Of a stretch of 37,273 nucleotides of DNA, positions 1 through 7,675 are shown piece after piece. The translations under genes were made by a program, and so were the position numbers. Each line of letters begins with the position of its first letter. Position 1 is the stretch's first letter. This DNA is from Agrococcus baldri (GTDB lineage: Bacteria > Actinomycetota > Actinomycetes > Actinomycetales > Microbacteriaceae). Location of the stretch: positions 1 through 37,273 of the forward strand of contig BJUU01000028.1 in assembly GCA_007988785.1 (NCBI GenBank), in the 5' to 3' direction. The notes under the pieces were generated by a model, which saw only the letters and a list, made by a program, of their open reading frames with translations, ran no database searches and was not told the DNA's origin.

Positions 1-361
1 CGACCCCCGCGTCCAGCCCCTCGGGGATGCGCGCGAGCCGCTCCCGAACGGGGTCGACGACCGTGCGATCCTGCAGGGCACGCGTGCGGGCCGATCCGAA
101 GACACGATCGCCGACGCCCCATCCCCTCACGCCCTCGCCGACCTCGTCGATCGTGCCGGCGATGTCGTTGCCGACGCCCATGGGCGGCTGGAGGCCGCGG
201 CGCTCGGCGCCCGGGCCGGTGAAGACCTTCCAATCGACCGGGTTGAGGGCGGCCGTCTCGACGCGCACACGCACCTGACCCGTGCCCGCGTGGGGCTCGT
301 CGACCCGACGCAGCTCGAGCACCTCGGGGCCGCCGAAACGCTCATGCATCACCTGGCGCAT
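1..361 (-). CDS. MDR-family NAD(P)H:quinone oxidoreductase-like protein, C-terminus cut by window edge
   Basis: Only the first ~120 residues are present; the gene runs off the left edge. The N-terminus (MRQVMHERFGGPEVLEL, then a VRVETAALNPVDWK segment and a GVGNDIAGTIDEVG segment) is the GroES-like catalytic domain of the medium-chain dehydrogenase/reductase superfamily. It looks like the zinc-free quinone oxidoreductase branch, which reduces quinones or activated double bonds with NADPH. The nucleotide-binding Rossmann domain would lie outside the window, so the cofactor cannot be checked. ATG at 361 is preferred because TAGCGT lies 6 nt upstream, as at other leaderless starts here; ATG at 349 is an alternative. 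It follows the LysR gene on the same strand after 40 nt but probably has its own promoter. Family confident, substrate unknown. Confidence 0.8.
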   Translation of the reverse strand, partial: MRQVMHERFGGPEVLELRRVDEPHAGTGQVRVRVETAALNPVDWKVFTGPGAERRGLQPPMGVGNDIAGTIDEVGEGVRGWGVGDRVFGSARTRALQDRTVVDPVRERLARIPEGLDAGV

Positions 362-367
362 GGGGCA

Positions 368-373
368 ACGCTA
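368..373 (-). promoter_or_regulatory. -10 box of a leaderless promoter for the MDR gene
   Basis: On the minus strand TAGCGT is followed by six bases and then the ATG at 361, which puts the predicted transcription start on or next to the start codon. No Shine-Dalgarno sequence fits in between. The identical hexamer precedes other starts in this window. Confidence 0.5.
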
Positions 374-401
374 CCGGCGCGTGCGGAAGGGGCGATCGTC
401 G

Positions 402-1319
402 TCAGGTGGTCTCCGCGAACCGCTTGAGCACGGCACGGAGCCAAGCAGTCTCGGGCGCGCTGTCGGCGCGGGTGCTCCAGCTCGCCGAGACCGAGAAGCG
501 GGGGGACTCGATCGGCACCGGGCTCGTGGCGAGGCCGGTCGCCGTCGAGATCGCGCGCGCGGCGTGCTCGGGGATCGTGGCGACCGCAGCCACGCCTCTC
601 AGCAGTGAGCCGAGGCCGGCGAAGTGGCTGATCGTGCAGAGCGTCCTGCGTGTGAGGCCCATCGCCGCCATCCGGTCATCGACCCAGCCACGCTGGAGGT
701 CGAACGACACGCGCACGTGATCGGCGTCGAGATAGGCCTGCGACGACATCGGCCCGTCGCAGCCGAGCGCCTCCGCATCGAACAGGCACAGGTAGCGCCC
801 CGAGAACAGCGGTTCCGACTGGTAGCTCGCAGCGTGCGGCTCTGGCTGCGCCCCGCAGACCACCAGGTCGACGCGAGGATCTGCCAGCGACTCCCGCCAC
901 AACGTGCTGTTGGTCTGGTGGATGGCGAACTCGACCGACCAGCCCTCGCGGATCTTCTGTGCCATCAGCCACGGTGCGAAGACCATCTCGATGTCGTCCG
1001 ACATCGCCAGGTGGAAGACGCGAGCCGTGCGCTGCGGATCGAACGCCACATCATCGAAGATCAGATCGACGATCGACGAGAGCGTGGGCGCCACACGGGA
1101 CGAGATGGCGAGCGCCTTCGGCGTCGGGGTCATCCCCTCGCGGCTGCGGACGAAGAGCGGGTCGTCGAAGAGCGCGCGCAGACGCGAGAGGGCTGCGCTG
1201 ACGGCGCTCTGGCTGAGGTTCAGCTTCAGCGCCGCTCGCGTGACGTGCCGTTCCTGGCAGAGCACCTGGAACACGACGAGCAGATTCAGGTCCACGCGAC
1301 GAAGATCGACGGTGTTCAT
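402..1319 (-). CDS. LysR-family transcriptional regulator
   Basis: A 305-residue protein of normal LysR size. The N-terminal winged helix-turn-helix is plain: VDLNLLVVFQVL, then HVTRAALKLNLSQSAVSAALSRLRALFDDPLFVR. The rest is a periplasmic-binding-like effector domain (residues ~90-300). The start at 1319 (MNTVDLRRVDLNLL) fits the family best; in-frame ATGs at 1337 and 1328 would add a few residues. It is divergent from the MHS transporter-nitrilase operon, the usual arrangement for a LysR activator controlling a neighbouring catabolic operon, so it probably regulates that operon and itself. The DPLFVR segment and overall pattern recall NodD/PcpR-type members that respond to aromatic compounds, but the effector cannot be read from sequence. 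Confidence 0.92.
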   Translation of the reverse strand: MNTVDLRRVDLNLLVVFQVLCQERHVTRAALKLNLSQSAVSAALSRLRALFDDPLFVRSREGMTPTPKALAISSRVAPTLSSIVDLIFDDVAFDPQRTARVFHLAMSDDIEMVFAPWLMAQKIREGWSVEFAIHQTNSTLWRESLADPRVDLVVCGAQPEPHAASYQSEPLFSGRYLCLFDAEALGCDGPMSSQAYLDADHVRVSFDLQRGWVDDRMAAMGLTRRTLCTISHFAGLGSLLRGVAAVATIPEHAARAISTATGLATSPVPIESPRFSVSASWSTRADSAPETAWLRAVLKRFAETT

Positions 1320-1334
1320 AAGACCCATGATAAT

Positions 1335-1373
1335 CATCGATGAAACGGGACGGTAATACCGTATGACCGTATG
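1335..1373. promoter_or_regulatory. Candidate operator region between the LysR gene and the transporter-nitrilase operon
   Basis: The divergent intergenic region holds three short symmetric or repeated elements: the palindrome CATCGATG (1335-1342), the inverted repeat ACGGT-AAT-ACCGT (1350-1362), and a tandem direct repeat ACCGTATG-ACCGTATG (1358-1373) sharing an arm with it. Such clustering just upstream of a LysR-controlled operon suggests regulator binding. Only the repeats are seen; binding is inferred. Confidence 0.4.
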
Positions 1374-1410
1374 CTGGCAGTCCGCTCATGCAGTGGACAA
1401 GGGAGATCAC

Positions 1411-2736
1411 ATGCAGCCAGCAACGGCCGACCACAGCGTCGGACAGCACCACCTTCGCGAGCTCAGTCCTGCCGACCTGCGCAAGCGCATGGTCGCCGTC
1501 GGCATCGGCAACTTCATGGAGTGGTTCGACTTCGCCATCTACGGTTACGTCGCCGCGATCATCGGGGCCCAGTTCTTCCCGTCCGGCGATCCGACCGCGG
1601 AGATGCTCTCCGCCCTCGCGGTCTTCGCCGTCGGCTTCATCTCACGCCCGGTCGGCGCGCTCATCCTGGGTCCGATGGGCGACCGGCTCGGTCGCAGAGC
1701 GGTGCTCATCATCACGGTGATGGGCATGGGCATCATCACCGCGCTCATCGGGCTCACCCCGGCGTACGGGACGATCGGCATCATCGCCCCGATCGTGGTC
1801 GTGGTGCTGCGACTCCTGCAGGGCATGATGGTCGGTGGGGAGTGGACCAGCGCGGCAGCCTACATCGGCGAGAGCGCCCCGGAGCGCAAGCGCAGCCTCT
1901 ACGCGAGCATCATGCCTGCCACGGCGGGTCTGGCCTTCCTCGTCGGCACACTCGCCGCCGTCGTGCTCACGACCACGATGGATGGCGAGGCGCTCGCAGC
2001 CTGGGGATGGCGCATCCCGTTCATCGCATCGTTCGCGATGGCCATCCTGGCGGTCTACATCCGCCGCAAGCTCGACGACACCCCCGTCTACGAGGAGATC
2101 GAGCGCAAGCGCAGGGAGAACGCCGTCGAGGCCACCTCCGCCGGCGAGAAGGCCCGGGCCTTCATCCTCACGCTCGCCTTCGCCGGCATCTTCGGTGTCA
2201 GCCTGTACTACCTGGTGACCTACGCCAACAACCACCTGACGGGTGCGGTCGGCATGGAGCGCTTCGAGGCACTGTGGGCCACGGCGATCGTGATGGTCAT
2301 CTACGTGGGGTTCAACCCGCTCATGGGCATCGCGGCAGACCGTTGGGGGCGCAGGCCGGTCAACCTCTTCGGCGTCATCGGCGTCACGGTCTGGGCGCTG
2401 CCGGCGTTCATGCTGATGAACACGGGCAACCCGGGGCTCGTCATCGTCGGACTCGTGCCCTTCGCGCTGTTCGTCGCCGCGACCGCCGTCACGAACAATG
2501 TCCTGCTCGTGGAGGTGTTCCCCGCGTCGGTGCGCGCGACAGGCTCGGCGATCGGTTACAACGTCGCGTACGCGCTGCTCGCCGGGCCCGGACCGCTCAT
2601 CGCTGCGGCACTCGTGGCGGCGACCGGCTCGCTCATCTCGCCCGCGTTCTACGTCATCGCCGTCGGCATCCTCGCGTTCGCTGTGCTCGCGCCGATGCTG
2701 CCAGAGACCAAAGGTCGAGACATCTCGCACGGCTGA
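1411..2736 (+). CDS. MFS transporter, metabolite:H+ symporter (MHS) family
   Basis: A 441-residue, 12-helix secondary transporter. The GIGNFMEWFDFAIYGYVA opening, the GDRLGRRAVL loop between helices 2 and 3, the RLLQGMMVGGEW segment in helix 4 and a second ADRWGRRPVN loop are hallmarks of the MHS family (ProP, ShiA, citrate and dicarboxylate carriers), which import organic acids or zwitterions with protons. The start at 1411 has an AAGGGAG ribosome-binding site ending about 6 nt upstream; an in-frame start at 1363 lacks one and would run into the candidate operator. It is followed after 20 nt by the nitrilase, so the pair is very likely one operon, and the carrier may import the nitrilase substrate or export its acid product. 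The exact substrate is unknown. Confidence 0.92.
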   Translation: MQPATADHSVGQHHLRELSPADLRKRMVAVGIGNFMEWFDFAIYGYVAAIIGAQFFPSGDPTAEMLSALAVFAVGFISRPVGALILGPMGDRLGRRAVLIITVMGMGIITALIGLTPAYGTIGIIAPIVVVVLRLLQGMMVGGEWTSAAAYIGESAPERKRSLYASIMPATAGLAFLVGTLAAVVLTTTMDGEALAAWGWRIPFIASFAMAILAVYIRRKLDDTPVYEEIERKRRENAVEATSAGEKARAFILTLAFAGIFGVSLYYLVTYANNHLTGAVGMERFEALWATAIVMVIYVGFNPLMGIAADRWGRRPVNLFGVIGVTVWALPAFMLMNTGNPGLVIVGLVPFALFVAATAVTNNVLLVEVFPASVRATGSAIGYNVAYALLAGPGPLIAAALVAATGSLISPAFYVIAVGILAFAVLAPMLPETKGRDISHG

Positions 2737-2756
2737 CGAGCAGGAGGAGCCACCAC

Positions 2757-3680
2757 ATGTACAAGGTCGCTGTCGTCCAAGCTGCCTCGGTGCCGTTCGA
2801 TGCCGATGCCGCCACCGGCAGAGCCGAGCAGCTCATCGCGGAGGTCGCCGACAACGGCGCCGAGCTCGCGGTCTTCCCCGAGGCGTTCATCGGCGGGTAC
2901 CCGAAGGGCACATCCTTCGGCACCGCGACTGGCATCCGGACGGAGCGCGGACGCGCGGAGTACGAGCGATACGTCCGCGGTGCGGTGACGCTCGAGGGCG
3001 AGCAGGTGCGCCGGCTCGTCCACGCCTCCGCCGAGCATTCGGTGCACCTGGTGATGGGCATCATCGAGCTGCTGGGCAGCACCCTGTACTGCACGGCACT
3101 GATGATCTCGCCGACCGATGGACTCGTCGGGAAGCACAGGAAGCTCATGCCGACCGCGAGCGAGCGGCTCGTGTGGGGCTTCGGCGACGGCTCGACGCTC
3201 GACACGATGGACACCCCGGGCGGCCGCGTCGGCACGGTCATCTGCTGGGAGAACTACATGCCGCTGCTGCGCCAGGCGATGTATGCCAAGGGGGTGCAGA
3301 TCTACTGTGCCCCCACCGCGGACGACCGGCCGACGTGGCAATCGACCATGCAGCACATCGCGATGGAGGGCCGCACCTTCGTGCTCTCGAGCTGCCAGGT
3401 GATCACGCGCGACGCCTTCCCGGATGACCACCCGATCGAGTTCGAGCTGCCCGGCGGCGACACGCTCATGCGAGGCGGCAGCGTCATCATCGACCCTGCC
3501 GGCACCGTGCTCGCAGGCCCTGTGTTCGACGAGGAGACGATCCTCTACGCCGAGCTCGACCCAGGGGCGAAGATCCGCTCGCACCTCGACTTCGACGCGG
3601 TCGGCCACTACGCCCGGCCCGATGTCTTCTCGCTGACGGTCAACGAGGCGCCGGCGGAGTCGGTGCGGTTCGCGGGCTGA
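2757..3680 (+). CDS. Nitrilase-family carbon-nitrogen hydrolase
   Basis: A 307-residue cytoplasmic enzyme of the nitrilase superfamily, which hydrolyses nitriles (or amides) to acids and ammonia by a Glu-Lys-Cys mechanism. The triad is visible: E42 in VFPEAFIGGYP, K129 in KHRKLMPT, C163 in VICWENYMPL. The CWEN motif and the FIGGYPKG segment fit true nitrilases of the aliphatic/aromatic branch better than amidases or beta-ureidopropionase. Length is slightly short but complete, ending in the usual C-terminal strand region. The start at 2757 follows CAGGAGGAG by about 8 nt. The reading frame is open far upstream across the transporter gene in another frame, but the ribosome-binding site and domain start show two separate genes, not a fusion. 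Operon partner of the MHS transporter. Confidence 0.93.
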   Translation: MYKVAVVQAASVPFDADAATGRAEQLIAEVADNGAELAVFPEAFIGGYPKGTSFGTATGIRTERGRAEYERYVRGAVTLEGEQVRRLVHASAEHSVHLVMGIIELLGSTLYCTALMISPTDGLVGKHRKLMPTASERLVWGFGDGSTLDTMDTPGGRVGTVICWENYMPLLRQAMYAKGVQIYCAPTADDRPTWQSTMQHIAMEGRTFVLSSCQVITRDAFPDDHPIEFELPGGDTLMRGGSVIIDPAGTVLAGPVFDEETILYAELDPGAKIRSHLDFDAVGHYARPDVFSLTVNEAPAESVRFAG

Positions 3681-3690
3681 GGCGAGCTTC

Positions 3691-3738
3691 GGTCTCGTGA
3701 CGCGAGCGGCCTGCGGCCGCGCGCTCCTCGACCTGCGG
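3691..3738. repeat. REP-like palindromic element, copy A, between convergent genes
   Basis: The element begins GGTCTCGTGACGCG, has a hairpin core GCGGCC-TGC-GGCCGC, and ends GCTCCTCGACCTGCGG. The same ends occur in two copies near 21285-21397. It lies between the converging ends of the nitrilase and the ABC exporter, where its hairpin could act as a two-way terminator; there is no U-tract. The repeat family is seen here; its genome-wide copy number is inferred. Confidence 0.6.
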
Positions 3739-3756
3739 GTGCGGCGGCCGCGAGCG

Positions 3757-5538
3757 TCAGTCGGCGGGGGCGAGCAGCTGGTGGGTGGCGAGCTCGCGGT
3801 AGAGGGGCGACGACAGCAGCAGCTCGTCGTGCGTGCCGGTGGCGAGCACGCGCCCGCCGTCGAGCACCACGATCTGGTCGGCGTCGACGACCGTCGCGAG
3901 CCGGTGCGCGATCACGAGCGTCGTCCGGCCCTCGCTCGCGACGTCGAGCGCCACCTTCAGCGCCGCCTCGTTGCGGGCGTCGAGGTTGGCGGTCGACTCG
4001 TCGAGCAGCAGGATGGGCGTCGACGCCAGCAGCGCGCGGGCGATCGCCAGCCGCTGCCGCTCGCCGCCCGAGAGCAGCACGCCGCCCTCGCCCACCTCGG
4101 CGCCCAGCCCCTTGGCCGCGCGCGTGACCAGCCCACCGAGGTTGACCGAGCCGAGCGCCGCGAGCAGCTGCTCGTCGCTCGCCTGCGGGGCACCCAGCAG
4201 CAGGTTGTCGCGCAGCGTGCCGGCGAGCACCGGGGCATCCTGCTCGACGTAGCCGACCCGCGAGCGCAGCGATGCGCGATCCACCTCGCGCACGTCCTCG
4301 CCGCCGACCACCACGCGGCCGCCCGTCACGTCGTAGAAGCGCTCGACGAGCGCGAAGGCGGTCGACTTGCCGGCGCCGGATGGGCCGACGAGCGCCGTGC
4401 GGGATCCCGCCGGCACCGCGAACGAGACGCCCTCGAGCACCGCGCGCTCGGCGTCCGCCGGGTACGCGAACGAGACGTCCTCGAACGCGACCATGGGTGC
4501 GCCCGGCCGGGGTGACAGCGCCGTGCCGGCATCCGCATCCGTCTCGCTGGGCAGCCGCACGATCTCCTGGATGCGGCCGAGCGCGCCGAGCGCGACGCTC
4601 ACCGCCGCGATCGCGCCGGCCAGCTGGCCGAGCGGCATCACCATGAGGAACAGGAACAGCAGGAAGCCCACCAGCTGCGAGATCTCGATCTCGCCGGTCG
4701 CGACCCGCAGGCCGCCGACGCCCAGGACCACCAGGAACGACAGGTTCACGGCGACGCCCAGGATGGGCACCACGAACGCCGAGATGCGGGCGACGCGCAC
4801 GCCGGCGCGGAAGGCGTCGCCCGCCCGCTCGCCGATGCCGTGCACCTCGCGCTCGGTGGCGCCGGCGGCGCGCACGGTGCGCACGGCGCTGATGGCTCGC
4901 TCGAGCGCGCTCGTGAGGTGCCCGACCTCCTCCTGCGCCCTGCCCGATGCGCGGGTCAGCAGCGGCATGACGACGAGCATCGCCGCGATCGCCACCGCGA
5001 GCACCGCCACCGTCAGACCCAGCAGCAGCGGGTCGATGATGAGCATGGCGATGACGGCGCCGACGAGCGTCAGCACGCCGCCGATCGACTCCACGAGGCC
5101 CTGCGTGAGCACGGCGCGCAGCAGCGTCGTGTCGCTGCCGACGCGGCTGACCAGGTCGCCCACCCGGCGCGCGTCGAACTCGCTGATCGGCAGTCGCAGC
5201 ATGCGCGCGACGAGCGTGCGGCGCGTGCGCAGCACGACGTGCTCGCCCAGCACCTGCAGCAGGAAGTGCTGGAACCCGTCGCTCACGGCGCCGACGATCA
5301 CCACGACCACCAGCAGCCACGGCAGCCACTCCATCGGCTGCGTGTTCTCGACGCGCGCGATCACCTCCTGCACGAGCAGCGGCTGCGCGAGCGCGAAGGC
5401 GGCGCCGACGACCGACAGCGCGATCGCGGCGGCGAGCAGCCCCTTCTTCGGGAAGAGGTAGGGCAGCAGCTCCTTGACGCTGGCCCGCGGCCCGTCGTCG
5501 CCGCGCTTGCGGCCGAACATGCCTCGTCGTTCGCTCAT
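3757..5538 (-). CDS. ABC exporter, fused transmembrane and ATP-binding domains
   Basis: A 593-residue half-transporter of the type IV (MsbA/LmrA-like) exporter class that should dimerise in the membrane. Six transmembrane helices occupy residues ~30-320. The nucleotide-binding domain follows: Walker A GPSGAGKST (385-393), Q-loop at 433 (GYVEQDAPV), signature LSGGERQ (489-495), Walker B with E514 (ILLLDEST) and H-loop H545 (VIAHRL), all intact. Such proteins export drugs, lipids or peptides; no substrate domain is visible. The chosen start at 5538 precedes MSERRGMFGRKRG; an ATG at 5520 is equally possible. It lies 46 nt downstream of the small HTH gene on the same strand and probably shares its leaderless transcript. 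Confidence 0.93.
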   Translation of the reverse strand: MSERRGMFGRKRGDDGPRASVKELLPYLFPKKGLLAAAIALSVVGAAFALAQPLLVQEVIARVENTQPMEWLPWLLVVVVIVGAVSDGFQHFLLQVLGEHVVLRTRRTLVARMLRLPISEFDARRVGDLVSRVGSDTTLLRAVLTQGLVESIGGVLTLVGAVIAMLIIDPLLLGLTVAVLAVAIAAMLVVMPLLTRASGRAQEEVGHLTSALERAISAVRTVRAAGATEREVHGIGERAGDAFRAGVRVARISAFVVPILGVAVNLSFLVVLGVGGLRVATGEIEISQLVGFLLFLFLMVMPLGQLAGAIAAVSVALGALGRIQEIVRLPSETDADAGTALSPRPGAPMVAFEDVSFAYPADAERAVLEGVSFAVPAGSRTALVGPSGAGKSTAFALVERFYDVTGGRVVVGGEDVREVDRASLRSRVGYVEQDAPVLAGTLRDNLLLGAPQASDEQLLAALGSVNLGGLVTRAAKGLGAEVGEGGVLLSGGERQRLAIARALLASTPILLLDESTANLDARNEAALKVALDVASEGRTTLVIAHRLATVVDADQIVVLDGGRVLATGTHDELLLSSPLYRELATHQLLAPAD

Positions 5539-5584
5539 CCCCACGCTCTCTCGGCCGCCGCGGGATCCGTCCCTCGCGCGCCGC

Positions 5585-5788
5585 TCACCGCTTGCCGTGC
5601 TTCTTGTGCACTGCCTGGCGCGAGACGCCGAGCGCATCGGCGATCGCCTGCCAGGCGAACCCCTCCATTCTTGCGCGTCGCACGAGCGTCGACTCCTCCC
5701 GCTCGAGCTCGCGCCGCGCCGCGGCCGTCTCGGCGAGCTGCTCGAGGGTGCCGCGGGGCCGCTCGCCCGATGCCGTGATCTTCTCCAT
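5585..5788 (-). CDS. Small helix-turn-helix protein (67 aa)
   Basis: A 67-residue basic protein. Residues ~46-65 (WQAIADALGVSRQAVHKKHG) form a clear helix-turn-helix of the sigma-region-4-like type; residues ~15-40 are a charged, probably helical arm (LEQLAETAAARRELEREE). No ligand-binding domain is present. Small HTH proteins of this kind are common in actinobacteria next to transporter or Clp-N genes, but their targets are largely unstudied. It is the first gene of a unit with the ABC exporter and starts directly behind a paired inverted repeat, so autoregulation, and perhaps control of the divergent ABC-2 operon, is plausible. There is no room for a ribosome-binding site between the promoter and the ATG, which suggests a leaderless message. 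Confidence 0.8.
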   Translation of the reverse strand: MEKITASGERPRGTLEQLAETAAARRELEREESTLVRRARMEGFAWQAIADALGVSRQAVHKKHGKR

Positions 5789-5789
5789 C

Positions 5790-5835
5790 TGTCAATAATG
5801 GTTGACACGAGTGGATGTGTCAACACATGTTGACG
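5790..5835. promoter_or_regulatory. Double inverted-repeat operator between divergent ABC transporter units
   Basis: Two copies of the same dyad are seen: TGTCAA-N6-TTGACA (5790-5807) and TGTCAA-N6-TTGACG (5818-5835), with centres 28 bp apart. The half-sites also supply -35-like TTGACA sequences for both strands. Bound protein would therefore cover promoters in both directions. The binding protein is unknown; the adjacent 67-aa HTH protein is the obvious candidate. Confidence 0.6.
5795..5823 (-). promoter_or_regulatory. Consensus-like promoter for the HTH-ABC exporter unit
   Basis: On the minus strand a perfect -35 TTGACA (5823-5818), a 17-bp spacer and a -10 CATTAT (5800-5795) precede the ATG at 5788 by 6 nt. 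The predicted start of transcription falls at or beside the start codon, giving a leaderless message. The promoter lies within the double inverted repeat. Confidence 0.6.
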
Positions 5836-5868
5836 ACATTCGTCCTACGCCGTGTGGGCGGCACGGTC

Positions 5869-5874
5869 TAGCGT
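5869..5874 (+). promoter_or_regulatory. -10 box of a leaderless promoter for the ABC-2 operon
   Basis: TAGCGT is followed by 8 nt and the GTG at 5883. No ribosome-binding sequence lies in between. The upstream -35 is weak, as is common in actinobacteria. This box supports the GTG as the real start. Confidence 0.5.
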
Positions 5875-5882
5875 GGAGTCTC

Positions 5883-6821
5883 GTGCCGACCACCGCATCC
5901 GCCCCCGTCATCGCCGCCACGGGCCTCACCAAGCGCTACGGCGACTTCACGGCCGTCGACGGCATCGACTTCGAGATCGCGCCGGGGGAGGCGTTCGGGT
6001 TCCTGGGCCCGAACGGAGCCGGCAAGTCGACCACCATGCGCATGATCGCCGCGACCTCGACCCGCACCTCCGGCGAGCTGAGCGTGCTCGGCTTCGACCC
6101 CGCCGACCACGGCCCCGAGATCCGCGCGCAGCTCGGCATCGTGCCGCAGGCCGACCAGCTGGACGAGGAGCTGCGGGTGATCGACAACCTCATCGTCTAC
6201 GGCCGCTACTTCGGCCTGCCGCTGCCCTACGTGCGGCGCCGTGCCGAGGAGCTGCTCGAGTTCGCCCAGCTCACCGAGAAGCGCAAGGCCCGCGTCGACG
6301 GCCTCTCCGGCGGTATGAAGCGCCGCCTCACCATCGCCCGCGGCCTCATCAACGCGCCCAAGGCGATGCTGCTCGACGAGCCCACCACCGGCCTCGACCC
6401 GCAGGCTCGGCACGTGCTCTGGGATCGCCTCTTCCGGCTCAAGGAGGAGGGCACGACGCTCGTGCTCACCACCCACTACATGGATGAGGCCGAGCAGCTC
6501 TGCGACCGCCTGGTGGTGGTCGACAAGGGCGCCATCGTCGCGGAGGGGAGCCCCTCGGCGCTGATCCGGCAGTACTCCACCCGCGAGGTGCTCGAGGTGC
6601 GCTTCGGGTCGGCGCGCAACGAGGAGGCCGCCAGGGGCATCGAGGGCATCGGCGAGCGCATCGAGGTGCTGCCCGACCGCGTGCTCGTCTACGCCGACGA
6701 CGGCGAGGCCGCCATGTCGGCCGTGCACGATCGCGGCCTGAGCCCCGTCACGAGCCTCGTGCGCCGCTCGAGCCTCGAGGACGTCTTCCTGCGCCTCACC
6801 GGCAGAAGCCTGGTCGACTGA
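5883..6821 (+). CDS. ABC-2 type transporter, ATP-binding protein
   Basis: A 312-residue ATPase of the DrrA/NodI (CcmA-like) group, which powers ABC-2 exporters for drugs, polysaccharides or lipids. Motifs are intact: Walker A GPNGAGKST (42-50), Q-loop in GIVPQADQL, signature LSGGMKR (141-147), Walker B MLLDEP with E166, and H198 in TTHYMDEAE. A C-terminal regulatory extension (~220-312) is typical. An upstream in-frame ATG at 5802 would place the promoter inside the gene and adds residues with no homology to the fold, so the GTG at 5883 (protein begins PTTASAPVIAATGLTKRYG) is preferred. The stop codon shares one base with the ATG of the first permease, and three genes in a row form one ABC-2 exporter. 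Confidence 0.93.
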   Translation: MPTTASAPVIAATGLTKRYGDFTAVDGIDFEIAPGEAFGFLGPNGAGKSTTMRMIAATSTRTSGELSVLGFDPADHGPEIRAQLGIVPQADQLDEELRVIDNLIVYGRYFGLPLPYVRRRAEELLEFAQLTEKRKARVDGLSGGMKRRLTIARGLINAPKAMLLDEPTTGLDPQARHVLWDRLFRLKEEGTTLVLTTHYMDEAEQLCDRLVVVDKGAIVAEGSPSALIRQYSTREVLEVRFGSARNEEAARGIEGIGERIEVLPDRVLVYADDGEAAMSAVHDRGLSPVTSLVRRSSLEDVFLRLTGRSLVD

Positions 6822-7675
6822 TGAGCGCGATCGCCAGCAGGATCACGGCGGATGCCGATGCCGTCGACCACGCCGTCGTCGCTCGCCGTGCGCGCACCAG
6901 GGGCTGGTGGTACGTCGCCGAGCACCGCATCCGCTCGATGCGCTCGTACGTCGCCTCGTGGTTCGGCCTCAGCATCGGTGAGCCCTTCCTGTTCGTCATG
7001 GGCCTCGGGCTCGGCCTCGCGCTGCTCGTCGACGCCAATCAGGGCGCGCAGGGCGTGGATGGGGTGCCCTACCTCGTCTTCATCGCGCCCGCGCTCATGA
7101 TGGCCTCCGCGATGCAGACCTCGGCGAACGAGAACACCTGGGGCGTGTTCGGCGGCTTCAAGTGGTTCCCGATGTTCTTCGCCATGAACGGCACCCCGAT
7201 CAGCGCCGCCCAGATCGTGCTCGGCTACCAGCTGGCGACCCTCGTGCGCGTGGCGCTGCCGCTCGTGACGTTCACGGCGATGATCCTGCTGCTCGGGCTG
7301 GGTGATGCCGCCGGGGCCCTGCTGCTGCTGCCGATCGGGCTGCTGCTGGCCGCGTCGATGGGCTTCGCGGTGATGGCGTGGGTCGCGACCCAGACCCGGG
7401 ACCGCGGGCAGCTCTCGTTCATCGAGCGCTTCGTGGTGCTGCCGCTGACGCTCTTCTCGGGCACCTACTTCCCGCTCGAGACGCTGCCGTGGTTCCTGCA
7501 CTGGATCGGGTGGATCTCGCCGCTGTGGCACGCGGCAGAGCTCGGCCGAGCCGCGCTGTACGGCGCCCCGCTGACGCCGCTGATGGCGCTCGTGCACGTC
7601 GGATTCCTGATCCTGCTCGCCGTCGTGGCGTGCGCGCTCTCGATCCGCATCTTCCGGAAGCGGCTCGACAGGTGA
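6821..7675 (+). CDS. ABC-2 type transporter permease, first subunit
   Basis: A 284-residue inner-membrane protein with about six transmembrane helices after a ~35-residue cytoplasmic lead. The FIAPALMMASAMQTSANENTW segment and the LTLFSGTYFPLETLPWFLHWIGWISPLWHAAELGRA segment match the ABC-2/NodJ-type permease fold, including the late SGTYFP re-entrant region. It overlaps the ATPase stop by one base and the next permease by 4 bp (GTGA), so the three products are probably translated together at fixed ratio. Together with the second permease it should form a heterodimeric channel. The substrate is unknown. Confidence 0.9.
   Translation: MSAIASRITADADAVDHAVVARRARTRGWWYVAEHRIRSMRSYVASWFGLSIGEPFLFVMGLGLGLALLVDANQGAQGVDGVPYLVFIAPALMMASAMQTSANENTWGVFGGFKWFPMFFAMNGTPISAAQIVLGYQLATLVRVALPLVTFTAMILLLGLGDAAGALLLLPIGLLLAASMGFAVMAWVATQTRDRGQLSFIERFVVLPLTLFSGTYFPLETLPWFLHWIGWISPLWHAAELGRAALYGAPLTPLMALVHVGFLILLAVVACALSIRIFRKRLDR

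Noticed and set aside
1371-3680. Apparent 769-residue fusion reading through the transporter region into the nitrilase
   Set aside because: The part before 2757 is out of frame with the transporter and gives an Arg/His-rich nonsense translation; a good ribosome-binding site and the nitrilase domain start at 2757.
5802-5882. Upstream ATG start for the ABC-2 ATPase
   Set aside because: It would include operator and promoter sequence within the gene and add residues outside the ABC fold; the GTG at 5883 has a leaderless -10 box.
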